Assembly: GCF_003573695.1 (NCBI RefSeq)
Contig: NC_039362.1
Span: forward strand, 191,967,827-192,031,826
DNA length: 64,000 nucleotides
Origin: Papaver somniferum
Taxonomy: Eukaryota > Streptophyta > Magnoliopsida > Ranunculales > Papaveraceae
Reading direction: 5' to 3'
Of the stretch, positions 34,832 through 46,424 are shown piece by piece. Position 1 is the stretch's first letter. Every line of letters starts with the position of its first letter. The notes beneath the pieces are model-generated. The model worked only from the letters and a program-made list of their open reading frames with translations. It ran no database searches and was not told the origin of the DNA. Made by a program: the position numbers and the translations under genes.

Positions 34832-37160
34832 TTAGAGCATTGCTCGGTCGAACTCGCATGCGTTGCTATCTCAAGCATGTTTGCAATGTTAGTGACCAAA
34901 ACTATAAGTCTTGATTTATAGTCTACTATATCTAAGGTCTCAGACTAGGATAGAGAGTGTAGTTGAGCTCAAGAACTCCATGGAAATCATCATACAAGAC
35001 GAAAGACTACTCAAGGAACTCGTGGATCTTCATCGACTATAAGGTATGTGGAGACTTGAACTTATCTATCACTCAAAAGTATATTTATCTTCTATCTTGA
35101 GACAAAAGTTGTTTTGCTATATAGACTTAGATTATACACATTTGGTATTTCGAGCCGAGTTTATCTCGCCTATCTATTTCTCGAAATATGTGTTGGTAAG
35201 ATTTCGCTTTAGCCAAGTTCATCTTTACCTAGTGACGAAAGTCATGTTATGTTTCAATCACTTTGAAAATTGCTCTGACGAAAAATGGTTTGTGACCAAC
35301 AACTATATAACGTCCTCTGAGAATGTTTCAATGATTGAAATGAGAGTTTAGATTATATAACCATTGGAGGATATAAGCATTGTTGTGGAAACACATATAT
35401 GTATAAGTCCTTATTCCTTGAACCAAAGTTTGCGAACTTTGTTGATCAAGTGAACCGGAGTAGTGCGTGAGCTAAGTCCGCGAACTGGCAAAGTTCTCAA
35501 ACCCGAGAATTTCTGCTGGAGTTTGTGAACTCCATCCGGGACTTAAGTCCACGAACTTGAGTAGGTTATATCTAAAAAAACGATGATTGTGAATTTATTC
35601 ATATTAACTAAGGAATGCAATTGCAAACCGTGGCTATATAGTTCATGAACCAATTCAAGTGAATCAAATCGTTTTTGCTTTAATTGTATCTTGTGTAGTA
35701 CATGATATTTCCTTGCAATTGAACAACTCTCTAACTAGTTCATTTGAGTCATTTGAACTAGTTATGGTGAAGAAGAATATGGTTGATATGAAAGTGATCA
35801 TATGGCTAACCATTTGGTTAACTATTGTTGAACCAACTAATGTACAAGTTTGGGTACGGTTACACAAGCCTAGAAACGTGCATTTCATTTGTGTATAACA
35901 ATCTATGTTTTTGATCTAACGGTTGATAAATATTAGCTTGAATCTAATCAGGTTTTCATCTAACAGTGAATATTGAATGCTTTATTACCAAGCTAACATT
36001 GATTGCAAACCCTGATTTGGAAGACCATATAAGGTAGAACTCTAGCAACTGGGAAACCTAATCCCAACACATTCTGTGTGATACTAGTTTTGCTAAGCTA
36101 GAGTCGATTCTCCTTTAACCTTTGGTTTCTTCTTATAAACTAGGTTAACGACTTCATTGGGATTGTGAAGCCAGACCGATACTACTTTATCGTAGTTGTG
36201 TGATCTAATCTTGTTGTTTCTATCGTACGAGTACAATTGTAAAAATTGGCTTGAGATTTCTATCTCCGATAGGCAAGATAAAAAGTAATCACAAACATCT
36301 TCGTCTCATCGTTTGTGATTCCACAATATATTTTTTCTATGTGTCGATTAAGACTATTGTGAGGTGATTGATAATACTAGGATGTTCTTCGGGAATATAA
36401 GTCTGGATTATCAATTGGTTCCTGTTCACCGTGATTTATCAAAAGACGGAACAAAACTCGTAGGTATATTCGTGGGAGACAGATTTATCTATTACCATAG
36501 ACTTTTCTGTGTGATACAGATTTTTTATTAAAGTCTTCGACTTTGGGTCGTAGCAACTCTTAGTTGTGGGTGAGATCAGCTAAGCGAATCAAGTATGTAG
36601 TATCCTGTTGGGATCAGAGACGTAGGAGCATAACTTTACCTTGGATCAGTGTGAGATTGGTTTGGGTTCAACTACAGTGCGGACCGAAGTTAGTTTGGAG
36701 TAGGCTAGTGTCTGTAGCGGCTTAATACAATGTGTGTTCAATCTGGACTAGGTCCCGGGGTGTTTCTGCATTTGCGGTTTCCTCGTTAACAAAATTCTGG
36801 TGTCTGTGTTATTTATTTTACGCATTATATTTTGTTATATAATTGAAATATCACAGGTTGTGCGTTGTTCAATCAATTAGAATATCCGACCTTTTGGTTG
36901 TTGATTTAAATTGATTGACACTTAGATATTGGTCTTTAGTACCATCCAAGTTATCTCTTTAGTATTTGATAAAGACTCGCAGATTTCTATTTGCTCGAGT
37001 ATATATCATATCGAGAGATTGAGATATAAGCTCTTCGATATACTCTTTATCTAGATTGAGTCTGACTGTCTAGTTGATTCCTTAGAAAGTATATTGGAGT
37101 TTGTCCATACAGATTTCTAAGTAGAATATTGGGTGTGGTTGTTAGACCCCCGCTTTTTCA
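34832..37160 (+). repeat. 3' LTR of the nested element
   Basis: 2329-bp direct repeat of 29401-31741, ending CTTTTTCA directly before GTAGA. Confidence 0.92.
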
Positions 37161-37255
37161 GTAGATATTCCAGGAACATCACCAGAGACAGTTTCAGTAA
37201 ATGTAGCTTTCAAACAACTAACAACAAACCTGTCTGCCTTTCTCTAGTATACCCA

Positions 37256-37621
37256 TCATGGATTTACACTAGTAACACCATTGATAATAACTTGGGATGG
37301 GGGTTCAACAATTTCACCACTAACATGACCATATAAATTATTAGAAATCAACACAGATTCGAATTGATCACGCCATAACAGGAAGTTGGTATGATCTAAC
37401 TTTAAAGAAACAAAATTACCAATATTATTGAATGGTAAAGCAAAATAACACGAATGACCCTGATTTTCATCATTACCAGACATATGAGCAGCGAAAAATG
37501 GAATTTCAACTTGTGATTGCGATTGATTCCAAATTCCTGTGGATCTGGATTTCCGTGTTCTTGTTGTTGAATATTCATTGAACCTCTTGTATTTGGCATT
37601 GAGAGACGATGAAAGAACCAA
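37256..37621 (-). pseudogene. Copia gag, N-terminal part
   Basis: The minus-strand frame contains the copia Gag signature VSLKLDHTNFLLWRDQFES followed by a short Gly/Val/Pro region. It is cut off from the rest of gag by the nested element, whose right TSD lies at 37161-37165. The gag frame resumes left of 29396. A possible start is the ATG at residue 46 (AHMSGNDENQ), because the sequence before it lacks Gag similarity. Confidence 0.8.
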
Positions 37622-37812
37622 GATTCAAAGTAAAGAAGATCAAGATTTTGAAATTTGTGAAAATTTGAGCAACCAAAGTTGAAGGAAGATCAGAAAATTG
37701 TTGAAAAAGATATTTGATCTCAAGATAGTGAAAGAATCACAATTATGTGGAAAAATTTGTTATTATTACAGGTGGTACAGTATTTACCTAGGTCGTACCT
37801 TGAATGATACCA

Positions 37813-37966
37813 TGTAAAGATATGAAGACAACATAGAAAAGATATTATTACAGGTAATGATTCAGTAGCCTTACAGACACATGCAGAGAGATATTTATAT
37901 CTCTCACTACAGGACTTAGTCAAGTCAATATTAGTTGACTTGACTGTACATAAAATATTCCTAATA
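37813..37966 (-). repeat. 5' LTR of the copia element
   Basis: 154 bp, matching 25483-25636. Outside is GGTGG (37967-37971); inside is the primer-binding site. Confidence 0.92.
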
Positions 37967-38043
37967 GGTGGTTTTCAGATGATTCTGTCATAGAAACCAG
38001 GTGGGTGGGGGTCACGGGTGCAAGTTTTCTTTCAATTTTTACG

Positions 38044-38560
38044 AGTCCAACTTTGTGCACCCCATCTTTAACCGGGGTGCACATTCCTCCCCTCCTGATT
38101 AGCTAAAATTGTTTAGATGTTATCTATTAGATTTAATTTTTTTATCTTTTTATTTTGGTTAACAAAATTAAAATAATAAATGCATATATTGGGTGCACAT
38201 TTGTGTAGACCTCCTCCGTTATCGCTTTCTCCTCCTTTTTCTCTGAAGAAACAAAGATGGAAGGTCTGTATGTTCCTTCTCGTTGGTGAATGAATTTTTT
38301 TGAATGAAAAATCATGAATGGTTGATTTATTGGCAGAAGAATCCAAGTAAAAAAAATATGAAATCGATCCTCGTATCTTGTTCTAGGTATAATTTCACCC
38401 TCTTATTTCTCTTCAGAATCCTAATACTTTTACTAGAGTAGCTACAATTTCTCCTCTCATTTCCCCCTTCACAATCTTAATACCATTCGTAATCAGGATC
38501 TCAAACCCAACAAATGAGAAGGGGAGGAATAGTGCACCCGCGGGTGCACAAAGTTACACC
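38044..38560. mobile_element. MULE-type MITE
   Basis: A 517-bp segment with inverted ends ('aactttgtgcaccc' outward on both sides, extended by 'attcctcccct..t' arms) bordered by an 11-bp direct repeat CAATTTTTACG (38033-38043 and 38561-38571). A 9-11-bp TSD fits Mutator-type elements. The interior is AT-rich without coding potential. Confidence 0.8.
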
Positions 38561-38571
38561 CAATTTTTACG

Positions 38572-39708
38572 TATTAAGCAATATCATTAAGAACACACAA
38601 AAAAGAAAATATTCCTTCCGTTTTAGGAAAAAAGTTACTGTCATTTTTGAAAATATAATGCCGAATACACACAAATAAGCTTGTGAAAACGAGATAATTA
38701 ACAGATAGAGATACGTAAGCTTGTGAAAATATACACAAGTAAAATTTGGGATTCAAAATGGGGACTTGATTGTATTTGGCTCCTCCCTGGTTGAGAGGGC
38801 CAGACTCAAAAGTAAAGGGAATCGGACACAAAATAAAGCTAAAGCGATGCACATCTCATTCTTACTTCAATTCCTTTCTTTGCTCTTTTTTTTTCGTTAT
38901 CTAAAACAATTTAAATATAATAAAAACACAAGATTAGATGCCCGATTTTTCTTCATATCCAAGCATACCTCAAAATTCTCCAAGCAGATCTTATAAAACT
39001 GTAATTTAGAACATGGACAAACCCAAACATCTAACGAAAAGATTCTTGTGTCAGTGTTTGGTAGGGAGAAATGGGACATGAAGCGAGTTCCAGCGTTACA
39101 AAATGCTTGATTCCTCACAGGATTACAGATAACCTACATTTTTGCTCGGATGGTGTAACCCATTTGCGTGTTATCACCGGTAAAGTTGTTGTCCTACGTA
39201 GCTTTGGCCATTCCGGTCCTGGAATATCTGGTTCCGCTCAACTCTATAGTAGTACTCAAATAGACACAGGTATGTAATCCACCTGTGCAGTGTGCACTCA
39301 TTTTTTTACAAAGTCTAGTATAGGGAAAAATACATGTTTAATCTATGTGTGAGGTACGTCGGGGTCAACTTATTATTTATATAGCCTCCTTCTTTATTTC
39401 CTAATAATATCGCTCAGTTAAACGCTTGATGCACACTTTGTTTTAACCACAATGCCAAAACTTCCTAACTTGAGCAGTTGATCAGCTCAGTTTCAAGAAT
39501 TACTAATCCGATTTCGAGATGGTTTCGTTAATTAAATCACTTTCTATATTTTTTCTTTTTGTTTCCTATATATCTGAACCCAGACCCATTGATATTCTCT
39601 GTTTACGTTTGTTTTCTCTGCTTCTTCCTCCTTTTCTGTTTTATACTATCAATCACAACTCCCATAATCACTGAAACCCACCAAAAAACTTCCCCATAGT
39701 CTAAAACA
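38572..39708. other. Intergenic region upstream of the cyclin-like gene
   Basis: No gene that I support. A TATA-like 'cctatatatctg' near 39564-39575 and pyrimidine-rich stretches (39600-39650) precede the ATG at 39709 and could be its core promoter and leader. Confidence 0.45.
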
Positions 39709-40584
39709 ATGCATCCTCAGTTGATTAAGCAGTCTCCCTCTGAAACACAAAAAGTTTATACCCGAGTTCCGGCTGTTCGGAGCAAGCCTTGTGGTGATGC
39801 ATTAAATAAGTTTATCATCGATATAGATAGAGAATATGTTGATAATCATTTGGCCGGAATGGAGTATGTTGATGAGTTATACAGATTCTACAAGCTTGCA
39901 GAGGGTTCAAGTCAAGTTCGTGATTATATGCACATGCAAAGCGAAATCGACGCGAGTATGAGGATGGAGCTTGTGGATTTGTTGGTTGCTGCACATGACG
40001 TATTAAATCTTCCACCAGAAGCTTTATATCTTGCTGTGCATTTTGTCGATCGATACCTTTCGATGAATTTAGTTTCAAGAAACGAGCTCCTGTTGGTAGG
40101 GTTCAGTGCTTTGGTTATAGCAGCAAAATATGAAGATGATTTTGTGCCACCACTAGAAGAATATGTTAGTCTCGCAGATGGGGATTTTAGCAAAAGGCAA
40201 ATATCGGCCATGGAGAACTCAATCTTGGAGAAGCTCGGATGGAACTTAACCGTCCCTACTGCATACCACTTCCTAGTTCGTTTTATCAAGGCTGCTGTAG
40301 CAGATAAAGAGTTAGAGAATATGGTGTTTTACTTGGCGGAACTGGGTCTGATGCAATATGCAATGTTACAGTACTCTCCATCAATGTTTGCAGCTTCTTC
40401 TGTCTATGCAGCAAAGTGCGCCCTAAAGAAAACTCCTTTGTGGAATGAAACGCTCAAGAACTATACGGGTTTCTGCAAATGTCAGCTTATTGAATGCGCC
40501 AGACAACTGGAGAGTTTCCACTCAGAGGCGGCACAACATGAACTTCAAACTGTTTACAATAAATACTTAAGTTGTGAATCGTAG
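39709..40584 (+). CDS. Intronless, N-terminally truncated B-type cyclin-like protein
   Basis: The 291-residue product matches the cyclin fold of mitotic B1-type cyclins, regulators of CDK at G2/M. The N-terminal cyclin box spans about residues 48-170 (EYVDELYRFYKLAEG, then AAKYEDDFVPPLEEYV). The C-terminal box follows (LGWNLTVPTAYHFLVRFIKA, then FYLAELGLMQYAMLQYSPS). CYCB1 genes normally have several introns and about 430 residues; here everything is one exon and only about 47 residues precede the box, with no RxxL-type destruction box visible. The hallmark MRxxLVDWLIEVH reads MRMELVDLLVAAH, losing Trp and Glu, although KYE is kept. I infer a retrocopy that has kept an open frame. It could be a stable divergent cyclin or a late pseudogene. 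Confidence 0.85.
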   Translation: MHPQLIKQSPSETQKVYTRVPAVRSKPCGDALNKFIIDIDREYVDNHLAGMEYVDELYRFYKLAEGSSQVRDYMHMQSEIDASMRMELVDLLVAAHDVLNLPPEALYLAVHFVDRYLSMNLVSRNELLLVGFSALVIAAKYEDDFVPPLEEYVSLADGDFSKRQISAMENSILEKLGWNLTVPTAYHFLVRFIKAAVADKELENMVFYLAELGLMQYAMLQYSPSMFAASSVYAAKCALKKTPLWNETLKNYTGFCKCQLIECARQLESFHSEAAQHELQTVYNKYLSCES

Positions 40585-41088
40585 CGCTAGTACCACCAGC
40601 ACAATCTCCTCTTTGTTTTAATTGACAGCAATCGTGCTTCTTATTGCTTCTATCAAAAGCAACCTTAAGCGGATTCATGGCCGGTGCTGCAATAATAGTT
40701 TCTGTGCAACATGCCAACAACTCAAAGCCATTAATGGGATTGTACATATCTGTAAATAATTTTAAATTTGTTCAATTATGAAAATTTTGTGTGAAAAGTT
40801 TTACTCCTTGTTTATTGAATTTGCTTTATATAAATTTTACTGCATGTATAGTACAAGGATTTGAATAATTTCCATGCCACAGAACGATCCTGTTATACGA
40901 GTAAGGCAACAGAGAGGCTGCTTGTCAAGATTAAGCCAAAACCTAAAAGATATTTGCACCAAAATTACAAGCTAACGGGTATGCAAATCCAAAGATGTTA
41001 ACCAAATTTTAAAAGATCTGTTGGACAGAGATATTTACATTGGATCCTGACAGGAGGATGACAGTAGATAAAGCACATTGGAACTAAG
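40585..41088. other. Intergenic region between convergent genes
   Basis: 3' flanks of the cyclin-like gene and of the RBR gene. No poly-A tract or flanking direct repeat marking a retrocopy end was found, so if retroposition happened it is old. Confidence 0.5.
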
Positions 41089-41991
41089 TTAATTTTTGCC
41101 TAACACAACATTGACCACAAAGATAATACCAGTGAAGACGGACAACATTGATAACATATCGAGATATGGATCCTCCTCTGGCTGAAGTACATAAGGCTGA
41201 ACCTCATAAGGCTGAATTACATTAGTAAAACAGTTACAACGCCTCCCTGCTGCCTCCCCACAGCAACAGCGGTAGCAAAATTTGTTTCCGCATCTGCAGG
41301 TGATAGTTGGACAACCAGAGGCACGCTCTACATAACGCGCGCAAAAAGGACATCTAGTCCACCCTTGTCGCGCAAAAGATTCTACGAAGAGAAGATCGTT
41401 TCTGTCAATCAATTTGACGTCTTTGCTCCTCTGTCTACTACACACATGAGCCTGTTGGTCTTTCAACGGGATCACACAGTTAAAACAGAAAAAAATCTTG
41501 CAAGATGGGCACATTGTTTCTATAATACCATTGTCATTGGGACACTCATTCAAAATCAGTTCAGAAAATCCAGGACAGTGAGCTCGCTTGCTATGATGAG
41601 CAAAGTTTGTAAGACTTTCGGACTCACAGAGCAATTCACACCATCTAACGAAAACTTTTGATGAGACGTCAATGAAACTACGGCAAGAGTTAACGTCTAA
41701 GCCCACGTTACAGTTGATACCTGGGCATTTAATTACCGGAGTGCCGCCGTCATTGATTTTTGCTTCTACATACCTAGCAATACAATCGTTGCAGAGGTGA
41801 TGTTTTGATGTGCATTCTTTGTTTTGCTTTTTCTCTTTGTTGGTTCTGCCGGAGTAGATGTTCTTGAATTTTGTATCGACCGGAAGAGATGATTCCATAC
41901 AAATTTCACAAGTATAATCTAGTTCTTCTTCTTCTGCTTCCCAATGTTCTTGTTCTTCAGAATTATTGTGTTTTTGTTGTATATTACCCAT
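41089..41991 (-). CDS. RBR-type (RING1-IBR-RING2) E3 ubiquitin ligase, C-terminal membrane segment
   Basis: A single-exon 300-residue protein. RING1 starts at CEICMESSLPVD (about residue 29) and includes CTSKHHLCNDC. A reduced IBR follows (CPGFSEL, then CPSCKIFFCFNC and HVC). RING2 is CPFCARYVERASGCPTITCRCGNKFCYRC, where the Cys in TITC sits at the place of the catalytic Cys that accepts ubiquitin as a thioester in RBR ligases. The tail has an acidic PEEDPYLDM stretch and a hydrophobic segment (VFTGIIFVVNVVLG) that could anchor it in a membrane. The first IBR Cys pair seems incomplete. An acidic Glu-rich stretch follows the start. Substrates cannot be predicted. Confidence 0.88.
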   Translation of the reverse strand: MGNIQQKHNNSEEQEHWEAEEEELDYTCEICMESSLPVDTKFKNIYSGRTNKEKKQNKECTSKHHLCNDCIARYVEAKINDGGTPVIKCPGINCNVGLDVNSCRSFIDVSSKVFVRWCELLCESESLTNFAHHSKRAHCPGFSELILNECPNDNGIIETMCPSCKIFFCFNCVIPLKDQQAHVCSRQRSKDVKLIDRNDLLFVESFARQGWTRCPFCARYVERASGCPTITCRCGNKFCYRCCCGEAAGRRCNCFTNVIQPYEVQPYVLQPEEDPYLDMLSMLSVFTGIIFVVNVVLGKN

Positions 41992-43845
41992 TGATAATAA
42001 CTTACTCTTATTACTCTGAAGTGTTGATCCCGCTCTAGTTTCTCATTACAACATAACACATTTATTTAGAACTACTATATCATTTTATTTGAGCTGGAAC
42101 TTTTCCCAATGTACTCACCCAGCCTATGTATATTCCAAGTATACTTGGAGGTCAAGTATAAAACTTGGGTTCCAATTAAGTTACTTGAAAGATGAGCCCT
42201 GACAAAAGGTCACGTACCGTCCATACAGCTGAGTTTTGTGGTGTCTATTATTACAAGTGGTTGCCAAGTCTAGGATATTTGGAGACAAAAAAAAACTTAT
42301 AGCTTGTAGCTTCACATCACATTACTCTACACAGAATCTAATGATTTTCCCTTACTTCACATTTCCAAAGAAAACTTGATTATAATGATTTTCCATAGGG
42401 TACTCCTACAGTGGTACTGGTACCATGAGAAACAATTATTTCCGTATGACCATTACCAAATCTGTATACTCTTTATCAAAAAATCAGGCACTATCTACTG
42501 GCTGGATTAAGGGGTAGTATGTCGGATTAATTAGAGTTTTATGGTGTGTATTATATTTCTAGATTTTTCTACTGTCGGACTAAATTAAAGTGCTTGTACA
42601 GTGTTTTCACTTGATGAGAGGCCCGAGAGCAGCAGGCAACGACGGATAAGAGTCGTGTAAAAGTTTTAGGGTTTTGGACCAACAAGGGATACAACATTAA
42701 TTCGTCCGCGACCTTGCTACGGCCGGGACAACAGGAGCTTGTCCAATCTTGGGACACCATGTGGCACAATTTTAATGGTGGAAAGGGGAATGACTCTGGC
42801 ATTGAGATTGGTAGTGGGGTGAAGATGTGAATGATGAAAGGTCTGGATTGATTGTCTTATATCTGGACTATGTTAGTTGTCCAAGTTATAGAGTTTTCCA
42901 TTCCTCCTTTCTGGATGCGAGGCGTAAACAACAAAACTGAAAAACTCGAATGTTTTAATACACAACCATGAAACCCACACATTTTATTAAAAGACAATGC
43001 TTTAGTTTTGAGCATCACAAGAACAAATTGCCAAAAACTAAATCCTAACTGGAAAATGGGAAATTCATTTTTAGAGTATAGCAAGTCCGAACAGAGTGGC
43101 ATGAGATCCATTTTTATGGTGAGAATCGGGTTTTGTGATGTTTAAAATCGCGGATTAGGATTTGAGATGTCAGGCAAATTGGTCCAAAATTTTGGGACTA
43201 AACTATAGATATAGGCGACAAGGCTCTATTAAGTTTCGTGCTACATCTAGCCTTCGTTTTAGAGAGGTAATCTGCATACAACTCGGTGGAGTGGGGATGG
43301 AAAACATTTCCCGGCCGATACCGAATATATAGCGGAACAAAACAGAAATGCCACCGTAGTGTTCTTTGTTTTTATGCAGCACGCCCAAAATACTTTCCCT
43401 TTGGTTTAGGGTTTTGATAGAAAATTGCAGGCTATATTACTTGACACACTAATTTGACCAGCTGGAACACTAGTTCTTCAAATGTCTCGTAGACAACAAT
43501 TTTATTCAATTTTGTTGGGAGAGTATATGTGTTGCCTGTTGGAAACTTGACACACTAATTCTGGAGAACCGGTGAAAAAACAATGAATAAAGAGCACCCC
43601 AACCAACACACATATTTTCGGAATTTTTGGTCCACAACGAGTCGCGTCCCTGGAGAGTTTAGAAGGGACCATATGTATTTGTGTTTGTCCGTTTTTACCA
43701 TTGTTTTTTTCGCTCGGTCTGTTCAAACTCTTTGTTCAAACTTTGGATCACTAAGGCGAAGCATTATGGTGTTCCATTTTCCTTATCTCTCATTTGTATG
43801 TATAAATCTCAAAACACAATCACTATGATCTCCCATATTCCTATA
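41992..43845. other. Intergenic region
   Basis: No supported gene in nearly 1.9 kb. Short open frames (42569-42802, 42857-43111, 43502-43726) show no recognisable protein features. The segment near 42402-42432 ('cagtggtactggtaccatgagaaac') resembles 17515-17540 ('ccaccaaggtaccatgagaaac'), a trace of a dispersed repeat. Confidence 0.45.
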
Positions 43846-44229
43846 AACCAAGGGATATCCCTTTCCTTCCCTTTCCTACGAAGTGTATCAGTTGTAGGGA
43901 AGGGAAATGTGAAGAAAGCCGAGTTTCCGTCAAAAATCCTGATTTACGGAAACTGAGTTTCCATCTCTGGAAATACATATTTTTGACCTTTTTTTAACAC
44001 CTCTCACATACTCCATCCTAACCATCCATCACTAATAACGGCTCTATCCTCTCCACCGTCGGATCACAACAGTCATATTTCCAGAAATCCTCTATAAATA
44101 CAACTCTTACTCTCTTTTCAATCACTCCAACTCTTCTTCTTACAAATAGTCTTTTTTCATTTAGATCTCTCAAATTATCTTCTTTAAGAGTTTTTTTTTT
44201 ATATTTTTATTTGCTCATCTCATCATAAT

Positions 44230-45362
44230 ATCGCAACCTCAAAGGGTAAAAAGAAAACAGAGAGTGAGATTTTCTACTTTGGAAGATCATCACATTGTTA
44301 CAAATTATTTAATTCTAGATGGAAGTCATTCTAAAGATATGAATTTGTTATACAAAACCCTTTTTAATAAATTTGTAGAAGCTTGTGGTGGGAATTCATA
44401 CGAACGCAAAATAAAAAGTGTTCATAATAGGTTTAGCGTAATCAAATCGGAAGTGGATCAATTTTCTGATTATGTTGCAAGAGTCAATGCAAGTGATCCG
44501 TACTTGGACCTCAATAACCGGATATGTTATCTAAATATGTCATCATAGTTATTGTGTTTGTTGTTTGTAACAATTTAATTTATGTCCATCTTATTAATGG
44601 CTTGAGTACATTGATTTAGATGATAAGAGCGAGAAGCCTTTATATTCATATGCACAAAAAAAGCTTTACCCGAGATCCTGAGTATGAATTTCTTAAAGAT
44701 GATCTAAATGTAGAAGTAGGTGTAGAAGTAGGCGTAGAAGAATATGTGGATCATGATTCTTGTCCTATGTCATCTCAATATGTTGGAATACCTCAAGTAT
44801 GTTTTATGGTCAAACCTCAGCTTCTCAGAATCCATCTCCAAGACAATTTGTCGAAACTCCATTTACAAATCAAGGATATACTCCCGGTACCGACGCTTTT
44901 AATGTCCCATGCGGTATCCCTTTTCCACAAGGATATAATCATAGTACGAACCAAACTGCAATACCTGAATCGTCGTATGGTGGATCACAAGACGAAAAAC
45001 GCCAGTCAAAAGCTGCGAAGAAAAGCAGAGCTTTCAAAAGGGGATCTGGACCAAGCACACCCACTGCAGCCTCATCGCAAGATTCCCAAATGAGCGACGC
45101 GGGCAGTAAACTTGTTGATTATCTAAAAGAATCCCGAATAACAGTGGCACCTCGTCAGATACAACAAAACCAAATTATGGAAAGGTTGCTAGATACAACA
45201 CAACAACAAATTGAACAAAATCGAGAGAGAGAATGAAGGGAAACAATGCAAATGAATCTAAATTTGCTGGCCCCAAATACAATAAAGTACTTTGAATTAA
45301 AACAGAATGCCATATTGGCTAAGCAGTTGGAGACGCTAGGACCAAATCAGTTCCAGTTTTAA
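44230..45362 (+). pseudogene. Myb/SANT-like (NAM-associated type) gene A, broken
   Basis: The frame up to 44548 gives a Myb/SANT-like domain (RFSTLEDHHIVTNYL, then KIKSVHNRFSVIKSEVDQF). A second segment from 44620 continues as SLYIHMHKKSFTRD. A frameshift near 44785-44795 leads into a Gln/Ser/Pro-rich linker, a basic patch (SKAAKKSRAFKRG) and a C-terminal helix-forming region (MNLNLLAPNTIKYFELKQ). This layout matches plant Myb-like proteins annotated as no-apical-meristem-associated or PIF-transposon partners. A TGA at 45235-45237 and the frameshift make it a pseudogene. A TATA-like ctctataaatac lies at about 44091-44102. Confidence 0.6.
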
Positions 45363-45733
45363 TTTAAATTTTGTTTTAGTTTTAGGTTATTGAGTTTAGA
45401 TTTTTATTTTTAATAGCTTAGTTTCATTTATTTTTTTAATGTAAGGTCGTGTTCCAGTTCCGGTAATGTAGTTTCCTTTTTCTCAGTAGTATTAATTTTT
45501 ATGTTTCTAGTTACGATAATTTGAATTTTATTTTCTTATACCAACTGATCTTTTGTAACGACTATGTTATCTGTTACTTTTTAACGGCTAATTTCCAACG
45601 ACTATTTTCAAACGGCTACTTTCAATGCCTATTATCAATTGTCATAAGATTCCTTTACACAAACAATCCAAGATAGTTTTCCTTAGTATCCTCTGTATCT
45701 CTTTTTTTTTTTGTTTCCGAAGATCACATAGTA

Positions 45734-46243
45734 ATGGTTGGGTATATCGTAGAAGAAGATGTTGCAATCACCACAGCGTTTGTAAATGTTGCTACTCTGT
45801 CTATTGAATATTTTCAAGAACTCTCCGTCCATGAAAAATGGACGCTGGTGTTCGACGGATTTGTACAAGCGTTTGGAAATGTTAATAACCGAACCAGACG
45901 ACAAATTCAACAACGGATTTGTCAAATTGATATAGCGGTTCGAAAGTACGTTAGAATCCAAAGAAGGATTCATGGTTACTCCCCACAACACATGACAATT
46001 GCAATTACTGTAGGTCATCATAAATGGTTATGATATTTGAAATGTTGTTTCCACATACACACTAACCTATTGCTTTATGTTTGTTTTGCGTAGGAGGAAA
46101 TGGTCAAATTTGTGCCGACTAGATACTCGTACAAAATTTACATGTTATGAGTGCTACTTAATCTTTAAGGCTAACATGACAGGGATGTTTACAATCCGGA
46201 AATGAATGTCGGTGATCCTCCAAAATACGGACCTGGCGATTAG
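45734..46243 (+). pseudogene. Myb/SANT-like gene B, broken
   Basis: Exon 1 from the ATG at 45734 encodes a SANT-like helix region (VEEDVAITTAFVNVA, then RTRRQIQQRICQIDIAVRKYVRIQRRI). After a GT-AG intron (about 46010-46093) a second part reads EEMVKFVPTRY. It then needs a frame change to give FTCYECYLIF and the C-terminal NPEMNVGDPPKYGPGD, ending at TAG 46241-46243. It has the same architecture as genes A and C. Its upstream region (45555-45640) repeats 'aacgactat/aacggctac' motifs. Confidence 0.55.
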
Positions 46244-46424
46244 TATATGCGGTTGTTGTTTAAGATTTTGTGGGTACATCTTCTGTAAACCTTCACGAGA
46301 GTATAACTCGTCCACTGGGGTAACCTAAGGGTTTAAAGTATTGTTGCACGCGCTAAGTGCAATCGTGATTACTACGAAAACTGATTTGTATTTTTATTCA
46401 ATAATTGTAATGTACTTAATAACA

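Larger units (their letters stand above)
29401..37160 (+). mobile_element. Non-autonomous Sirevirus-like copia element nested in the older copia
   Basis: 5' LTR 29401-31741 (2341 bp) and 3' LTR 34832-37160 (2329 bp), both TGTTAGAGC...CTTTTTCA, with the 5-bp TSD GTAGA (29396-29400 and 37161-37165). The primer-binding site TGGTATTAGAGC (31743-31754) differs from the iMet complement by one base. A polypurine tract (caaagggggagat) abuts the 3' LTR, and further purine tracts occur at about 34410, 34473 and 34510, a known Sirevirus trait. The interior is only 3.09 kb, with no protease, integrase or RT, so the element depended on a relative. LTR copies differ at roughly 4% of sites in a stretch I compared by eye (29601-29900), plus small indels such as 12-13 bp near 30060. 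Confidence 0.92.
25483..37966 (-). mobile_element. Ty1/copia retrotransposon, decayed, split by a nested insertion
   Basis: LTRs of exactly 154 bp lie at 25483-25636 and 37813-37966, and the 5-bp TSD GGTGG flanks the whole (25478-25482 and 37967-37971). On the minus strand the 5' LTR (right) is followed by a primer-binding site TGGTATCATTCA (37812-37801, only partly like the iMet site), then gag, protease, integrase and reverse transcriptase/RNase H. A polypurine tract (atttagggggta, about 25646-25637) precedes the 3' LTR (left). Without the 7.76-kb insert at 29401-37160 the element would be about 4.7 kb, normal for copia. The LTRs start TATTAGG rather than the usual TG. Confidence 0.93.

Noticed and set aside
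39071..39277. Small open frame upstream of the cyclin-like gene, considered as the missing N-terminus
   Set aside because: It has no destruction box or cyclin-like sequence and no convincing donor/acceptor pair linking it to 39709.
43502..43956. Several short open frames
   Set aside because: Different frames overlap on both strands with no known domain and no codon-usage support.
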